Below, piece by piece: positions 62,745-64,000 of a DNA stretch of 64,000 bases (within the stretch, counting starts at the first letter, position 1; each line of letters opens with the position of its first letter). This stretch comes from Saccharina japonica (taxonomy: Eukaryota; Sar; Phaeophyceae; Laminariales; Laminariaceae). The position numbers were made by a program, and so were the translations under genes. The DNA lies in contig MEHQ01003104.1 in assembly GCA_008828725.1 (NCBI GenBank), positions 1 through 64,000 on the forward strand, in the 5' to 3' direction. The notes beneath the pieces were generated by a model. That model was not told where the DNA came from. It made no database searches and saw only the letters and a list, made by a program, of their open reading frames with translations.

Positions 62745-62930
62745 GGGGGGGGGTGTACTCATGTCGTGCACGGTACAGACACATTTTCTGCTTGCTCTTA
62801 AGTCATTTGACCCCGCGCATGCATCCCTTTCGAGCGCCGTTCTACTCCTACTAATACTATTAATAGAGACACCTCCAACATTTGGGGCGTTTATTACGTT
62901 TGTCCAGAACGGTCTACTACTATTATAGTA
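62745..62930 (-). repeat. G1 second module with G border
   Basis: GGGGGGGGGTGTACTCATGT, CGTGCACGG, then TTGCTCTTAAGTCATTTGAC, GCATCCCTTTCGAGCGCC and GAGACACCTCCAACATTTGG. Same order as at 4.86 kb and 21.4 kb. Confidence 0.55.
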
Positions 62931-63143
62931 ATGTGGAAGAACGGGAGAACACATAACCATATATACACACCAGGTATATGATAGGTATACTGCTGAGATG
63001 TATTATACGAATAGAAACCTTTTGCTAGTATTCGTAACTTTAAAACCAGGTACGAGTACGTAATAGTACTTCGACTGCATGGACTATTTCCCCTTTCCGT
63101 TTCGCCGCCTGTGGCCACCATCTATCATATAATATATCTCCTA

Positions 63144-63202
63144 CTGTAGAATAAGAGGCGGGGNNNNNNNNNNNNNNNNNNGGGGGGGGGGGGGGGGGGG
63201 GT
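63144..63202. other. 18-N gap inside a poly-G tract
   Basis: Ns at 63,164-63,181, flanked by GGG and a ~20-G run. Sequence was not resolved across the homopolymer. Confidence 0.95.
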
Positions 63203-63299
63203 CACCACCATACGCGTACAACTCATTCGTCGCAAAATGTTGCCAGAGGTCATGTGTACTGGTAATCAAGAAAATAAAAAACACCGAACATTTAGAACG

Positions 63300-63625
63300 G
63301 AGGGAGAGGGTGGCATGGATGGGGGGGGGATGCTCACCACCCGAGTGTTGGCCCTGCTGTGCGTGTCGCTGTTGGGCCAGCGTAGCCTCGGCGTGCCACC
63401 GGTTGAAGCACTGCTCGGGAGTCTTGCCCCCCCCCACTGCAGCGGCCACCTGCTTCGGGCCGGACAATAAATTCGCCGAAGACATCGAGAAAAGTAGCGG
63501 GCAGATGGAAGAACATGAAATCGTTCGAGCTTGTCATCCTTTGTAGATACGACATTTATTAACATTTCAAGCGGACGGAGGTTGCCTGGGTCATCATCTG
63601 GAATCTGGACGGCAAACTCGGTCAA
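63300..63625 (-). CDS. Candidate exon(s), Myb/SANT-like helix
   Basis: Two overlapping minus-strand frames look non-random. One (63,310-63,485) reads GPKQVAAAVGGGKTPEQC followed by FNRWHAE and a Gln/His-rich stretch; KTPEQC and NRW match the recognition helix of Myb/SANT DNA-binding domains. The other (from 63,625) reads AVQIPDDDPGNLRPLEML and VVSTKDDKLERFHVLPSA upstream. They are in different phases, so an intron or an indel in the C run at about 63,427 would have to join them. The first Myb helices are not visible. A regulator or chromatin gene fragment is plausible, a pseudogene equally so. Confidence 0.4.
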
Positions 63626-63659
63626 AACGTTTACCTGGTGCTTTATATACGAGTATACA

Positions 63660-64000
63660 TATGTATACGGAGTTTCTATTTCTTGCCATTTTTTTTACTT
63701 GGGTTCAAGTATGAAAATGGTTCGTTCCCAAAGCGTGAGTTGTCGGGTGCAAGCAATACGTATACACCTCGGTATGTACGCAAGATGTTTTGTTGCACAA
63801 TGTGATGTATTACGATAAAAAATGTGATCAGGAGATGCTTGCTATCCTATCCGCTGCGCGTCGTTTCGTATTAGAGGAGGACGGCCGACTCGCGAACTTC
63901 TTGTTTTCCTGTCAATGCCACAGCCTGGGTTTCTTATCGCTCGTTTTCCTGTATTATTGTACATTAACATTTACAAATTTGGTATTCATACATATATATG
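63660..64000. other. Unassigned; M1-like scrap near the end
   Basis: 63,918-63,960 (CCACAGCCTGGGTTTCTTAT, TTTTCCTGTATTATTGTAC) resembles the right end of M1 without a left partner. Otherwise nothing recognised. Confidence 0.3.

Noticed and set aside
1-64000. Transposase, reverse transcriptase, integrase or viral genes
   Set aside because: I looked through the translated frames for DDE-type, RT-type and capsid-like motifs and found none; all mobile elements here look non-autonomous. I cannot run a profile search, so very degraded remnants may be missed.

Overview
The window looks like gene-poor, repeat-dense nuclear DNA from a eukaryote, most likely a microbial eukaryote or alga, though I cannot name the lineage. 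The reasons are: no operons, rRNA or intact protein-coding gene; tRNA-derived short interspersed elements with A-tails; many non-autonomous DNA transposons (MITEs) with the end and target-site signatures of eukaryotic superfamilies; short TTAGGG-type tracts; and abundant micro- and minisatellites. CpG-containing words such as ACGTACGT are common, so there is no sign of vertebrate-like CpG loss. Long open frames almost all lie in repeats or simple sequence and are chance frames. Two GC-rich stretches (about 20.7-21.3 kb and 63.3-63.6 kb, both minus strand) look as if they could hold exon fragments; the second contains a Myb/SANT-like helix.

Layout. 0-16 kb is a mosaic of short dispersed families: S1 (tRNA-headed SINE), L1 (long composite repeat), H1 (a repeat with TGCTACGATAG ends that serves as a nest for other insertions), G1 (a repeat whose border is a poly-G tract) and MITEs M3, M4 and M6. 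At 16.1-16.7 kb there is a ~39-bp minisatellite and at 18.56-19.13 kb an ATCA satellite. 19.5-22.0 kb is a 346-bp inverted repeat enclosing the GC-rich exon candidate. 22-25 kb is mostly unassigned. 25.83-31.56 kb is a tandem duplication of a ~2.87-kb unit whose internal breakpoint coincides with the end of a hAT-like MITE. 32-41 kb is mixed: short tandem duplications, a pogo-like MITE, and an AT-rich unassigned block at 39.2-40.6 kb.

42-61.9 kb is dominated by large duplications. Unit A (41,984-45,133) recurs in direct orientation at 52,248-55,393. Unit B (45,135-51,602, 6.47 kb) recurs inverted and practically identical at 55,394-61,860. The order is A, a single N, B reversed, a poly-G linker plus the first 587 bp of B forward, A again, then all of B forward. 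The junctions sit at an N, poly-G runs and a CA repeat, so an assembly origin must be considered alongside a real recent rearrangement.

There is no pathway to describe. The window is best read as a record of transposon activity: at least five non-autonomous DNA-transposon families (pogo-like M1 and M2, Harbinger-like M3, piggyBac-like M4, hAT-like M5), two tRNA-promoter families (S1, T1), and nested insertions that give their relative ages. No transposase or reverse transcriptase is encoded here, so all would have to be mobilised from elsewhere. Family names (S1, T1, M1-M7, H1, G1, L1, U1, U2) are my own labels for this window.
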